Of a stretch of DNA of 6,469 bases, positions 1-4,979 are shown in pieces (position 1 is the first letter of the stretch; each line of letters begins with the position of its first letter). Under the pieces are notes generated by a model. It was not told the origin of the DNA. It made no database searches and saw only the letters and a program-made list of their open reading frames with translations. Both the position numbers and the translations under genes were made by a program. Origin of the DNA: an uncultured Devosia sp. (GTDB lineage: Bacteria > Pseudomonadota > Alphaproteobacteria > Rhizobiales > Devosiaceae); NCBI GenBank assembly GCA_934553185.1, contig CAKTFF010000127.1:1-6469 (forward strand), given 5' to 3'.

Positions 1-199
1 CCGCCAGCGCTTCGAGCAGCGCTGCCCGGCTGTCGAAATGCCGATAAGGCGCGGCAGGCGACACACCAACAGCCCGTGCCAGATCGCGCAGTCCCAGCCC
101 CTCTTCACCCTCCTTCTCGAGGATCACCAGCGCTGCCTCCAACAAGGCATTGCGCAAGTCACCATGATGATAGGGCGCGTTGAGAGGGGATGTTGACAT
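1..199 (-). CDS. TetR/AcrR-family transcriptional regulator, N-terminal part (cut by window edge)
   Basis: This is a DNA-binding repressor of the TetR family, of which only the first 66 residues are visible; the ligand-binding C-terminal domain lies beyond base 1. The reading frame opens at an ATG (199-197) with MSTSPLNAPYHHGDLRNALL. The YHHGDLRNALLEAAL opening is typical of one TetR subgroup. It is followed by the helix-turn-helix at about residues 35-57 (GLRDLARAVGVSPAAPYRHF), where the family's YxHF signature ends the recognition helix. The gene diverges from the DUF2214 membrane-protein gene, and the 58-bp gap holds an inverted repeat overlapping the TetR start codon, so autoregulation and control of the neighbour are likely (inference). 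No strong Shine-Dalgarno sequence is visible. The inducer cannot be told from this part of the protein. Family assignment is secure. Confidence 0.9.
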   Translation of the reverse strand, partial: MSTSPLNAPYHHGDLRNALLEAALVILEKEGEEGLGLRDLARAVGVSPAAPYRHFDSRAALLEALA

Positions 200-221
200 T
201 GTTTACTTCTGAGAACAATAT
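193..221. promoter_or_regulatory. Candidate TetR operator and promoter in the divergent gap
   Basis: A perfect inverted repeat, ATTGTT-N10-AACAAT, has arms at 198-203 and 214-219. It covers the start codon of the TetR gene. A TTGACA hexamer at 193-198 is a perfect -35 match reading rightward toward the DUF2214 gene, but the hexamer 17 bases on (CAATAT, 216-221) is a poor -10. The spacer between the two hexamers contains almost the whole dyad, the usual place for a TetR operator. The repeat is seen directly. Its role as an operator is inferred from the position next to a divergent TetR gene. Confidence 0.45.
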
Positions 222-257
222 GTGAGCACCGATAACATTGCTGGCAGAATATCGCAA

Positions 258-710
258 ATGGACATCGATCTCCTTCTCGCCATTGCGCATCATCTTGCGG
301 TGTTTTTGCTGGTGGGGTTGTTTGCGGCAGAGTTCGCGCTCTTGCGGCCAGGTCTCTCCGGACCACGCATCAAACAGCTGGCACGCATTGATGCCGCCTA
401 TGGTGCGGTGGCGGGTCTGGTGATCGTGGTGGGTGTGCTGCGCGTCATCTTTGGCGCGAGCGGCTGGGACTACTATGCCGGCAACTGGGCGTTCTGGAGC
501 AAGATGGCAGCCTTTGGCGTGATGGGCATACTGACCGTGCCGCCGACGCTTGCCTTCCGGCGATGGAGCAAGGCCGCTCGAGGTGATGCTGAACATGCAG
601 TGCCTCTTGCCGAAGTAGCGCAGCAGCGCCGGTTCGTTCACCTGCAGGCAGCTGTGCTCCTCCTGGTGCCGACTTTCGCTGCCGCCATGGCAAGCGGTTA
701 CGGCGCCTGA
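258..710 (+). CDS. DUF2214 family four-helix membrane protein
   Basis: This is an inner-membrane protein of unknown function, 150 residues from ATG 258. Four hydrophobic segments are visible at about residues 5-29, 46-66, 80-102 and 127-147. Family-like features are the LAIAHHLAVFLLVGLFAAE opening, RIDAAYGAVAG after the first loop, the YYAGNWAFWSKM segment, and a PPTLAFRRW end to the third helix. An in-frame GTG at 222 would add 12 residues, but the family normally begins close to the MDIDLLLA motif and GTG 222 lies directly beside the proposed operator, so ATG 258 is preferred. The Shine-Dalgarno is weak (GGCAG at 242-246). His11, His12 and His128 sit in or at the edge of helices. The gene probably answers to the divergent TetR repressor. 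Its last 13 bases overlap the end of the convergent nth gene. Confidence 0.8.
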   Translation: MDIDLLLAIAHHLAVFLLVGLFAAEFALLRPGLSGPRIKQLARIDAAYGAVAGLVIVVGVLRVIFGASGWDYYAGNWAFWSKMAAFGVMGILTVPPTLAFRRWSKAARGDAEHAVPLAEVAQQRRFVHLQAAVLLLVPTFAAAMASGYGA

Positions 711-1393
711 ACCGCCGTCTTGGGCATTGGGGGCGGCGGTGTCTTCGGCTCGAACCTGCACCAGGCAATGATCGGGCAGCGCCAGCACTCCGGCTTACGT
801 GCCTTGCACACGTAGCGGCCATGGAGGATCAGCCAATGGTGGGCATTGAGCAGATAAGGCTTGGGCACAACCTTGAGCAGCCGCTGTTCCACTTCGAGCG
901 GCGTCTTGCCCCGTGCGAGACCCGTGCGATTACCGACCCGGAAAAGGTGGGTATCGACAGCGATGGTGGGTTGCTTGAACCAGCTGTTGAGCACGACATT
1001 GGCAGTCTTGCGCCCAACGCCCGGCAGAAGTTCCAGAGCCTCGCGGGTGTCCGGCACCTCGCCGCCATGCTGGTCCAGCAGCATTTGGCTTAGCGCGAGG
1101 ACATTCTTGGCCTTGCCCCGATAAAGGCCGATGGTGCGAATCAGCTCGGTGATCTGCTCAAGCCCAAGCGCCACCATGGCGGCCGGTGAGGGCGCAAGCG
1201 CGAAGAGTTTACCGGTCGCCTTGTTCACCCCGGCGTCGGTCGCCTGCGCGGACAGGACCACCGCCACAAGCAGGGTGAAGGCGTTGAAATAGCTCAGCTC
1301 GCCCTTGGGCTCGGGTTCGATTTCGTGGAAGCGCGCGAAGATGGCCTCCACCTCGTCTCGACCCAGTGCCTTCACTTTTTTGGCGGCGGCCAT
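698..1393 (-). CDS. nth: Endonuclease III (DNA glycosylase/AP lyase)
   Basis: This is a base-excision-repair enzyme that removes oxidised pyrimidines such as thymine glycol and cleaves the abasic site; it acts on the chromosome in the cytoplasm. The 231-residue product shows the helix-hairpin-helix LLPGVGRKTANVV at 123-134, the catalytic lysine K129, and the catalytic aspartate D147 in AVDTHLFRV. The [4Fe-4S] ligands C196, C203, C206 and C212 have the classic C-x6-C-x2-C-x5-C spacing. The frame stays open for 86 codons upstream, but that stretch is antisense to the DUF2244 gene and has low-complexity, non-family sequence. ATG 1393 is chosen because AAAGG lies 7 bases before it and the product then has normal family length. 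The C-terminal tail after the cluster is proline-rich (KTPPPPMPK). The gene diverges from DUF2244 and converges on DUF2214 with a 13-base overlap. Confidence 0.97.
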   Translation of the reverse strand: MAAAKKVKALGRDEVEAIFARFHEIEPEPKGELSYFNAFTLLVAVVLSAQATDAGVNKATGKLFALAPSPAAMVALGLEQITELIRTIGLYRGKAKNVLALSQMLLDQHGGEVPDTREALELLPGVGRKTANVVLNSWFKQPTIAVDTHLFRVGNRTGLARGKTPLEVEQRLLKVVPKPYLLNAHHWLILHGRYVCKARKPECWRCPIIAWCRFEPKTPPPPMPKTAVQAP

Positions 1394-1441
1394 TCTCTTG
1401 CCTTTGATTCTGCCTCTATACTCACTAGGCAAGAGATAGCC
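1394..1441. promoter_or_regulatory. Divergent nth/DUF2244 spacer: 10-bp inverted repeat and shared -10-like element
   Basis: The 48-bp gap carries a perfect 10-bp inverted repeat: TCTCTTGCCT at 1394-1403 and AGGCAAGAGA at 1427-1436, 23 bases apart. The left arm touches the nth start codon, and the right arm ends 5 bases before the DUF2244 ATG, so each arm supplies purine-rich Shine-Dalgarno sequence to its own gene. Between them, TATACT at 1417-1422 is a good -10 on the plus strand, and the overlapping TATAGA (1420-1415) is a fair -10 on the minus strand. If used, both transcripts would start at or near an arm. No convincing -35 is seen on either strand. The repeat is direct observation; promoter use and any regulator binding are inference. 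Confidence 0.5.
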
Positions 1442-1927
1442 ATGCCGATGCAAGCCACAACCACTGCGCCGTTGTTTTCCGCGGCCCTCAAGCCAGACCG
1501 CTCCTCGCGCCTTGTGGGCGGCTGGGTGGGCCTCGTTGTCGCCGCCGTTCTCGCCTCGCCCTTTGCCGTCGTGGTGTCCGAAGCCCTGGTCCCCATCGCC
1601 GTTGCCTTCCTCGTGGGTGCCGGAACCTTGCTCACGCTGTCCGTCCGGCAATCGCGTGAAGGCCGCACCACCCAGCAGGTTACCCTGTGGTCGGATCAGC
1701 TCGAGGTGGTGGAAACGCCGCCCAAGGGTGAGCGGACGCTGCGCCGCTTTGATCCGCGCACGGTGCGTCTGGTGCTGCGGCGTGACGACAATGAAAAAGC
1801 GGTCGCCATGGAGTTGCGCACCGGCGCTGAGGCGTTCGAACTAGGCGCCTTTCTCAACCCCGAGGATCGCTCCAGTTTTGCCAAGGCTTTCGGCACCGCC
1901 CTGCGGCGTGCACGGCAGCAGCGTTGA
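1442..1927 (+). CDS. DUF2244 family membrane-anchored protein
   Basis: This protein of unknown function has 161 residues. After a short cytoplasmic N-terminus come two hydrophobic segments at about residues 24-44 and 48-68, forming a membrane hairpin. A soluble, probably beta-rich domain follows at about 78-161, with TLWSDQLEVVE, an arginine-rich stretch (RRFDPRTVRLVLRR) and the family-like end FELGAFLNPEDRSSFAKAF before a basic ALRRAR tail. ATG 1442 is chosen because AAGAGA lies 5 bases upstream; the frame is open further upstream, but that part is antisense to nth. A second ATG at 1448 is possible. In my recollection, DUF2244 genes often neighbour nth in this order of bacteria, which hints at co-regulation but does not assign a role. 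No catalytic motif is visible. Confidence 0.82.
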   Translation: MPMQATTTAPLFSAALKPDRSSRLVGGWVGLVVAAVLASPFAVVVSEALVPIAVAFLVGAGTLLTLSVRQSREGRTTQQVTLWSDQLEVVETPPKGERTLRRFDPRTVRLVLRRDDNEKAVAMELRTGAEAFELGAFLNPEDRSSFAKAFGTALRRARQQR

Positions 1928-1960
1928 GGCTTGGTCAAAAGCGGGTCGCCTCCGGCATTT

Positions 1961-1988
1961 GCCTGACGTAGACAGGCGGTTCTTCTTT
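1961..1988 (+). terminator. Weak stem-loop with T-rich tail downstream of the DUF2244 gene
   Basis: GCCTG (1961-1965) and CAGGC (1973-1977) form a short 5-bp stem with a 7-base loop. GG and the pyrimidine run TTCTTCTTT (1980-1988) follow. It starts 34 bases after the DUF2244 stop and ends just before the Ada-like gene, so it could be a weak intrinsic terminator or attenuator between them. The same dyad could be a protein-binding site for control of the Ada-like gene. The stem is short and the tail is broken by C residues, so termination is uncertain. Confidence 0.3.
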
Positions 1989-2007
1989 CACCTTGGCCGC
2001 GCTGCTG

Positions 2008-2877
2008 ATGAACCAGATCATCCCTTTAGACGCTGCGAGCGATTATGAGACCATTCGCGCGGCCATTCGATATCTCAGCGAAAACGGCCCGGACGTCCTT
2101 GACCTCGCCGGCTTTGCCCATGGTCTCGGGATGAGCGAGCGACAGCTGACCGAGCTGTTTCGCCGCTGGTGCGGTCTGTCACCCAAGAGCTTTGCCCAAG
2201 CGGTGGCGCTTGATCATGCCAAGTCGCTCTTGCGGCAGCGCGAAAGCGTGCTCGACACCACCTTCGAGGTGGGTCTGAGTTCCACGTCGCGGCTCCACGA
2301 TCTGTTTGTTGCCTATGAGGCTATGCCACCAGGTATCTTCCGGGCGGGTGGCGCGGGGCTCGGCATGGTTTGGGGTGTCGCGCCATCACCTTTCGGCACA
2401 GCCGTTGCTACCGCCACCGATTACGGCATATCTGGCCTTGGCTTCGCCGATGGTGAAACCAGTGTCGAAGAGGCCCTTGCCGATCTGGCGCAGCGCTGGC
2501 CTCGCGCGCGTTTCACCCGCGACGACAGCCGCATCGCGCCGCTGGTCGCCCAAGCGTTCGATCCATCGCGCTGGTCGGCCGAGCATCCGGTGCGAGTCGT
2601 GCTGATCGGCACCGATTTCGAAGTCAAAGTCTGGGAAACGCTGCTCACGATCCCGGTTGGGCAGGCCACCACCTACCAGAGCGTTGCCAACCAGATCGGC
2701 CGCCCGAGCGCAGCTCGAGCGGTCGGGGCTGCCGTGGGCAAGAACCCGATCTCCTTCGTCGTGCCCTGCCACCGCGTGGTGGGCACATCAGGCGCGCTCA
2801 CCGGCTACCATTGGGGCGTGCCGCGCAAACGGGCGATCCTGGGCTGGGAAGCTGGCGTCATCTCGGCCGCGCATTGA
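2008..2877 (+). CDS. ada: Ada-like AraC-type HTH / methylated-DNA-[protein]-cysteine S-methyltransferase
   Basis: This suicide repair protein transfers the methyl group from O6-methylguanine (and O4-methylthymine) to its own cysteine; the fused HTH suggests a transcriptional role too. In the 289-residue form, an AraC-type HTH region spans about 13-112 (DLAGFAHGLGMSERQLTELF, then EVGLSSTSRLHDLF, ending AMPPGIFRAGG). A linker/N-terminal methyltransferase subdomain covers about 118-200. The catalytic domain covers about 203-285, with TYQSVA at 222-227, the DNA-flipping helix GRPSAARAVG containing R237, N246, and the PCHR motif with nucleophile C254. The Ada zinc domain with its phosphotriester-accepting cysteine is absent. 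A TTG at 1993 could add five residues; AGGCGG at 1975-1980 lies 12 bases before it. No clear Shine-Dalgarno precedes ATG 2008, so the start is unsure. The function call is secure; the symbol follows domain order. Confidence 0.9.
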   Translation: MNQIIPLDAASDYETIRAAIRYLSENGPDVLDLAGFAHGLGMSERQLTELFRRWCGLSPKSFAQAVALDHAKSLLRQRESVLDTTFEVGLSSTSRLHDLFVAYEAMPPGIFRAGGAGLGMVWGVAPSPFGTAVATATDYGISGLGFADGETSVEEALADLAQRWPRARFTRDDSRIAPLVAQAFDPSRWSAEHPVRVVLIGTDFEVKVWETLLTIPVGQATTYQSVANQIGRPSAARAVGAAVGKNPISFVVPCHRVVGTSGALTGYHWGVPRKRAILGWEAGVISAAH

Positions 2878-2927
2878 GTTTCACGTGAATCGCAGCCGGG
2901 CGCCATCTCACCCAATCACCGTCGCTT

Positions 2928-2948
2928 CCCTCGGGCTTGACCCGAGGG
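2928..2948. repeat. REP-like palindrome (8-bp perfect stem, 5-base loop)
   Basis: CCCTCGGG at 2928-2935 and CCCGAGGG at 2941-2948 pair perfectly around the loop CTTGA. The stem lies in the 170-bp gap between the convergent Ada-like and gpmA genes. Palindromes with a CTCGGG-CTTGA-CCCGAG core are a familiar dispersed intergenic repeat in many Alphaproteobacteria (from general knowledge; copy number cannot be seen here). There is no T-tract on either side, so it is not a classic intrinsic terminator, but it could protect mRNA 3' ends or stop transcription from both sides. Confidence 0.7.
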
Positions 2949-2976
2949 CCATTCGCTACACACAACAAGCCGGGAA

Positions 2977-2993
2977 GGCTCTCCTGTTGAGCC
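2977..2993. repeat. Second short stem-loop in the ada/gpmA convergent spacer
   Basis: GGCTC (2977-2981) and GAGCC (2989-2993) form a perfect 5-bp stem with a 7-base loop, followed by CGGGAG. It lies 28 bases right of the REP-like palindrome and 54 bases beyond the end of gpmA in its transcription direction. Together they may form one bipartite element. It has no T-tract, so termination is only a possibility. The rest of the spacer (2878-2927 and 2994-3047) shows no gene or clear signal. Confidence 0.35.
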
Positions 2994-3047
2994 CGGGAGC
3001 AGCACTGGTGGAAGCGCAACACCGTGCGAACTACCGTCACCTAGACG

Positions 3048-3662
3048 CTAGATTTCGATGCGCGCTTCAAGCTGCCCAGCCGAGCCGATACTGTAGACCG
3101 TCGGCTGGCCCGTGGCGATTTCGCGCTTGAGGATCTGCTCGGATGACAGGTTCTCGATCGTCATCACCAGTGCGCGCAGCGAATTGCCGTGGGCGGCAAC
3201 AAGCACGGTCTTGCCGTCCTTGAGCTGGGGCAGGATCTCCCTCTCGTAATAGGGCAGGGTACGTGCCGCGGTGTCCTTGAGCGATTCTCCGCCGGGCGGG
3301 GGCACGTCAAAACTACGGCGCCAGATCAGGACCTGCTCCTCGCCCCACTTGGCGCGGGCATCGTCTTTGTTGAGGCCCGACAGGTCACCATAGTCGCGCT
3401 CGTTAAGCGCCGTGTTGCGGGTGATGGTGACGTTGACGATCTCCATCTCTTCGAGCATCAGGTCGAGCGTATGCTGGGCGCGGCGCAGGCCGGATGTGTA
3501 ATAAAGGTCGGGGACGATGCCCTTCTCTCGCAGGGCCTTGCCAGTGGCCCGCGCTTCGCCCATGCCCTTCTCGGTCAGCGCCGGGTTACGCCAACCGGTG
3601 AAGAGGTTCTTGAGGTTCCACTCGCTTTCGCCGTGGCGCACGAGGATCAGGGTTCCGGTCAT
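3048..3662 (-). CDS. gpmA: 2,3-bisphosphoglycerate-dependent phosphoglycerate mutase
   Basis: This cytoplasmic enzyme interconverts 3-phosphoglycerate and 2-phosphoglycerate in glycolysis and gluconeogenesis. The 204-residue product carries the histidine-phosphatase signature [10 protein letters not shown] at 7-16 with the phosphorylated His10. [13 protein letters not shown] follows, then [15 protein letters not shown] at 85-99 with the acid/base Glu88, and [10 protein letters not shown] at 156-165 with the second catalytic His158. It is shorter than the roughly 250-residue E. coli enzyme, which fits the short alphaproteobacterial form lacking a middle insertion. Translation most likely begins at ATG 3662, which shares one base with the dapB stop (TGATG), indicating translational coupling; a TTG one codon earlier (3665) is possible. 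No separate promoter is evident, so it probably depends on dapB transcription. Downstream lie two stem-loops and the convergent Ada-like gene. Confidence 0.96.
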   Translation of the reverse strand: MTGTLILVRHGESEWNLKNLFTGWRNPALTEKGMGEARATGKALREKGIVPDLYYTSGLRRAQHTLDLMLEEMEIVNVTITRNTALNERDYGDLSGLNKDDARAKWGEEQVLIWRRSFDVPPPGGESLKDTAARTLPYYEREILPQLKDGKTVLVAAHGNSLRALVMTIENLSSEQILKREIATGQPTVYSIGSAGQLEARIEI

Positions 3663-4486
3663 CAAGCTTTCCTTGCTTCGTTGAGGCCGAGCACGTCGAC
3701 CATGGAATAAAGGCCGGGTTGTTGTCCGGCAGCCCAGTGTGCGGCGCGCATGGCGCCATTGGCGTAGATGGTCCGGTCCTGCGCGCGGTGGTTGAGTTCG
3801 ATGCGTTCCGATGGTCCAGCAAGGATCACCATGTGATCGCCGATCACATTGCCGCCCCGCAGTGTTGCGAAGCCGATCGTTCCCGTTTCGCGGGGTCCGG
3901 TATGACCATCGCGGACGCTTACCGCGTGCTCTTGTAGCGCGATGTTCCGCCCCTTGGCCGCAGCCTCGCCCAGCAGCAGCGCCGTGCCCGAAGGCGCATC
4001 GACCTTGCGGTTGTGATGCATTTCGAGAATTTCGAGATCATAGTCGGCCAGTGCCGCGGCAGCCTTTTCTACCAGGTTGGCCAGCACCACCATGCCCATG
4101 GAAAAGTTGCCCGACTTGACGATGCGGGCGCCATTGCGCGCCGCCTCGGCGATAGCGGCATCGTCGTCCGCGCTACAACCGGTGGTGCCAAGGATATGCA
4201 CCAGCCCCGCCGCTGCCGCCTTGCGCGCCAGCGCTACGCTGGCCGATGGCATGGTGAAGTCGATGATGGCATCGGCCCCGGCCAGCGCCGCATCCACATC
4301 GTCGGTCAGAAACGTTCCGGTCACGCCCAGACCCGCAAGCTCCCCGGCATCGCGACCCAGCGCATCACTGCCGGGGCGGTCGAGCGCCGCAACAAGGACC
4401 ATGCCGGGATGCTCGGTAACAGCGCGGATATTGGCTGCGCCCATGCGCCCGCCCGCGCCCGCCACCACGACCTTCAGTTCTGCCAT
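3662..4486 (-). CDS. dapB: 4-hydroxy-tetrahydrodipicolinate reductase
   Basis: This NAD(P)H-dependent reductase makes tetrahydrodipicolinate in the diaminopimelate/lysine pathway, feeding peptidoglycan and lysine. The 274-residue product has the nucleotide-binding GAGGRMG at 10-16, DFTMPSAS at 76-83, GTTG at 100-103 and the catalytic segment [15 protein letters not shown] at 155-169. Within that segment His157 and Lys161 match the E. coli catalytic pair. [18 protein letters not shown] follows at 201-218. ATG 4486 is chosen because the strong Shine-Dalgarno AGGAGGG (4497-4491) sits 4 bases before it and family homology starts there. The 17 extra in-frame codons upstream are not family-like. 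It is the first gene of a dapB-gpmA pair and diverges from the VOC gene across 116 bp. Length and motifs are normal. Confidence 0.97.
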   Translation of the reverse strand: MAELKVVVAGAGGRMGAANIRAVTEHPGMVLVAALDRPGSDALGRDAGELAGLGVTGTFLTDDVDAALAGADAIIDFTMPSASVALARKAAAAGLVHILGTTGCSADDDAAIAEAARNGARIVKSGNFSMGMVVLANLVEKAAAALADYDLEILEMHHNRKVDAPSGTALLLGEAAAKGRNIALQEHAVSVRDGHTGPRETGTIGFATLRGGNVIGDHMVILAGPSERIELNHRAQDRTIYANGAMRAAHWAAGQQPGLYSMVDVLGLNEARKA

Positions 4487-4490
4487 AAAG

Positions 4491-4537
4491 CCCTCCTGTT
4501 GCGCAGCGCTTCTAGCAGCGGCCTGGCGAAACGCCAA
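4491..4537 (-). promoter_or_regulatory. Candidate dapB-gpmA promoter and Shine-Dalgarno
   Basis: Read on the minus strand, TTGGCG (4537-4532) and TAGAAG (4514-4509) are separated by exactly 17 bases. Each matches the sigma-70 consensus at four of six positions. Transcription would start near 4502, leaving a short leader that carries AGGAGGG (4497-4491) before the dapB ATG. The Shine-Dalgarno is certain enough to fix the start. The promoter is a prediction by eye. Confidence 0.4.
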
Positions 4538-4571
4538 CAGCCGTGCCCCATTGGCGTCACCATCTTGGCGT
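4524..4571. repeat. Three copies of a TTGGCGT heptamer between dapB and the VOC gene
   Basis: TTGGCGT occurs at 4551-4557 and 4565-4571, a 14-base period, and its exact reverse complement ACGCCAA lies at 4531-4537. The latter also forms a small hairpin with TGGCG at 4524-4528 (TGGCG-AAA-CGCCA) and contains the proposed dapB -35. Repeated half-sites in a divergent gap are compatible with a regulator site, but chance recurrence in GC-rich DNA is also possible. Confidence 0.35.
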
Positions 4572-4602
4572 AATGCGCATCCAAGCGAAACCGAGGACGC
4601 CG

Positions 4603-4953
4603 ATGACCATCACCAACGCCCTGGCCGGCATGGCAGTGGACGACATCACCGATGCGGTGGATTTCTACCAGACCCTGTTCGGCCGCCCGCCCGATGCACG
4701 GCCGATGAACGACTTGGCAGAATGGAAATTGCCCGGCGGCGGCTGGGTGCAGGTCCATACCGATAGCGACCGGGCGGGAGCATCGGTGTTGACGCTGGTG
4801 GTCGATGACCTGGTGGGAGAGCTCGGGCGCCTTGGCCTTTACGGCCTGCAGCCGGTTGCCAAGTCGGTGGGCGACTTCTTCAAGACCGCCAAGTTCCGCG
4901 ACGGCGACGGCAACCAGATCGTTCTCAGCCAACCCCAGCCCGGGACCTATTAA
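4603..4953 (+). CDS. VOC-superfamily (glyoxalase/bleomycin-resistance fold) protein
   Basis: This small soluble protein of 116 residues has the paired beta-alpha-beta-beta-beta VOC fold. Visible markers are the opening module [22 protein letters not shown] at 6-27 (AVDFYxxLFG is the typical first helix), [14 protein letters not shown] at 41-54, [10 protein letters not shown] at 61-70 opening the second module, and [13 protein letters not shown] at 98-110. The last resembles the family's DPDGNxIEL but has Val where the metal-binding Glu is usual. None of the four customary His/Glu/Gln ligands is obvious, so a metal-dependent glyoxalase or dioxygenase role is doubtful. Substrate is unknown. ATG 4603 is preferred over an in-frame ATG at 4543 because GAGGA (4593-4597) sits 5 bases upstream and the extra 20 residues lack fold character. 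Its stop is 13 bases from the end of convergent coaA. Confidence 0.82.
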   Translation: MTITNALAGMAVDDITDAVDFYQTLFGRPPDARPMNDLAEWKLPGGGWVQVHTDSDRAGASVLTLVVDDLVGELGRLGLYGLQPVAKSVGDFFKTAKFRDGDGNQIVLSQPQPGTY

Positions 4954-4959
4954 GACGAA

Positions 4960-4979
4960 GCGGCGACTAGACCCGCCGC
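4960..4979. terminator. GC-rich stem-loop at the VOC/coaA convergent junction
   Basis: GCGGCG (4960-4965) and CGCCGC (4974-4979) form a perfect 6-bp stem with an 8-base loop that contains the coaA stop codon. It sits 6 bases after the VOC stop, between two convergent genes, where a two-way terminator would be expected. No T-run follows on either strand, and the stem includes the last codons of coaA, so the call is tentative. Confidence 0.25.

Noticed and set aside
698..710. Overlap of the ends of DUF2214 and nth as a possible antisense control site
   Set aside because: A 13-base convergent overlap is ordinary in dense genomes and both stop codons are clean; nothing marks it as regulatory.
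159..788. Minus-strand open frame of 209 codons
   Set aside because: It is antisense to the DUF2214 gene and overlaps both nth and the TetR gene; the product is rich in His, Gln and Arg without any family pattern.
1394..1651. 86-codon N-terminal extension of nth
   Set aside because: It runs antisense through the DUF2244 gene and reads as low-complexity Gly/His/Arg sequence; ATG 1393 has a proper ribosome-binding site and gives the normal length.
3189..3710. Plus-strand open frame of 173 codons
   Set aside because: It is the antisense shadow of gpmA and the end of dapB.
4013..4766. Two overlapping plus-strand open frames across dapB and the gap to the VOC gene
   Set aside because: Both are antisense to dapB for most of their length and lack any domain pattern; the VOC frame explains the right end.
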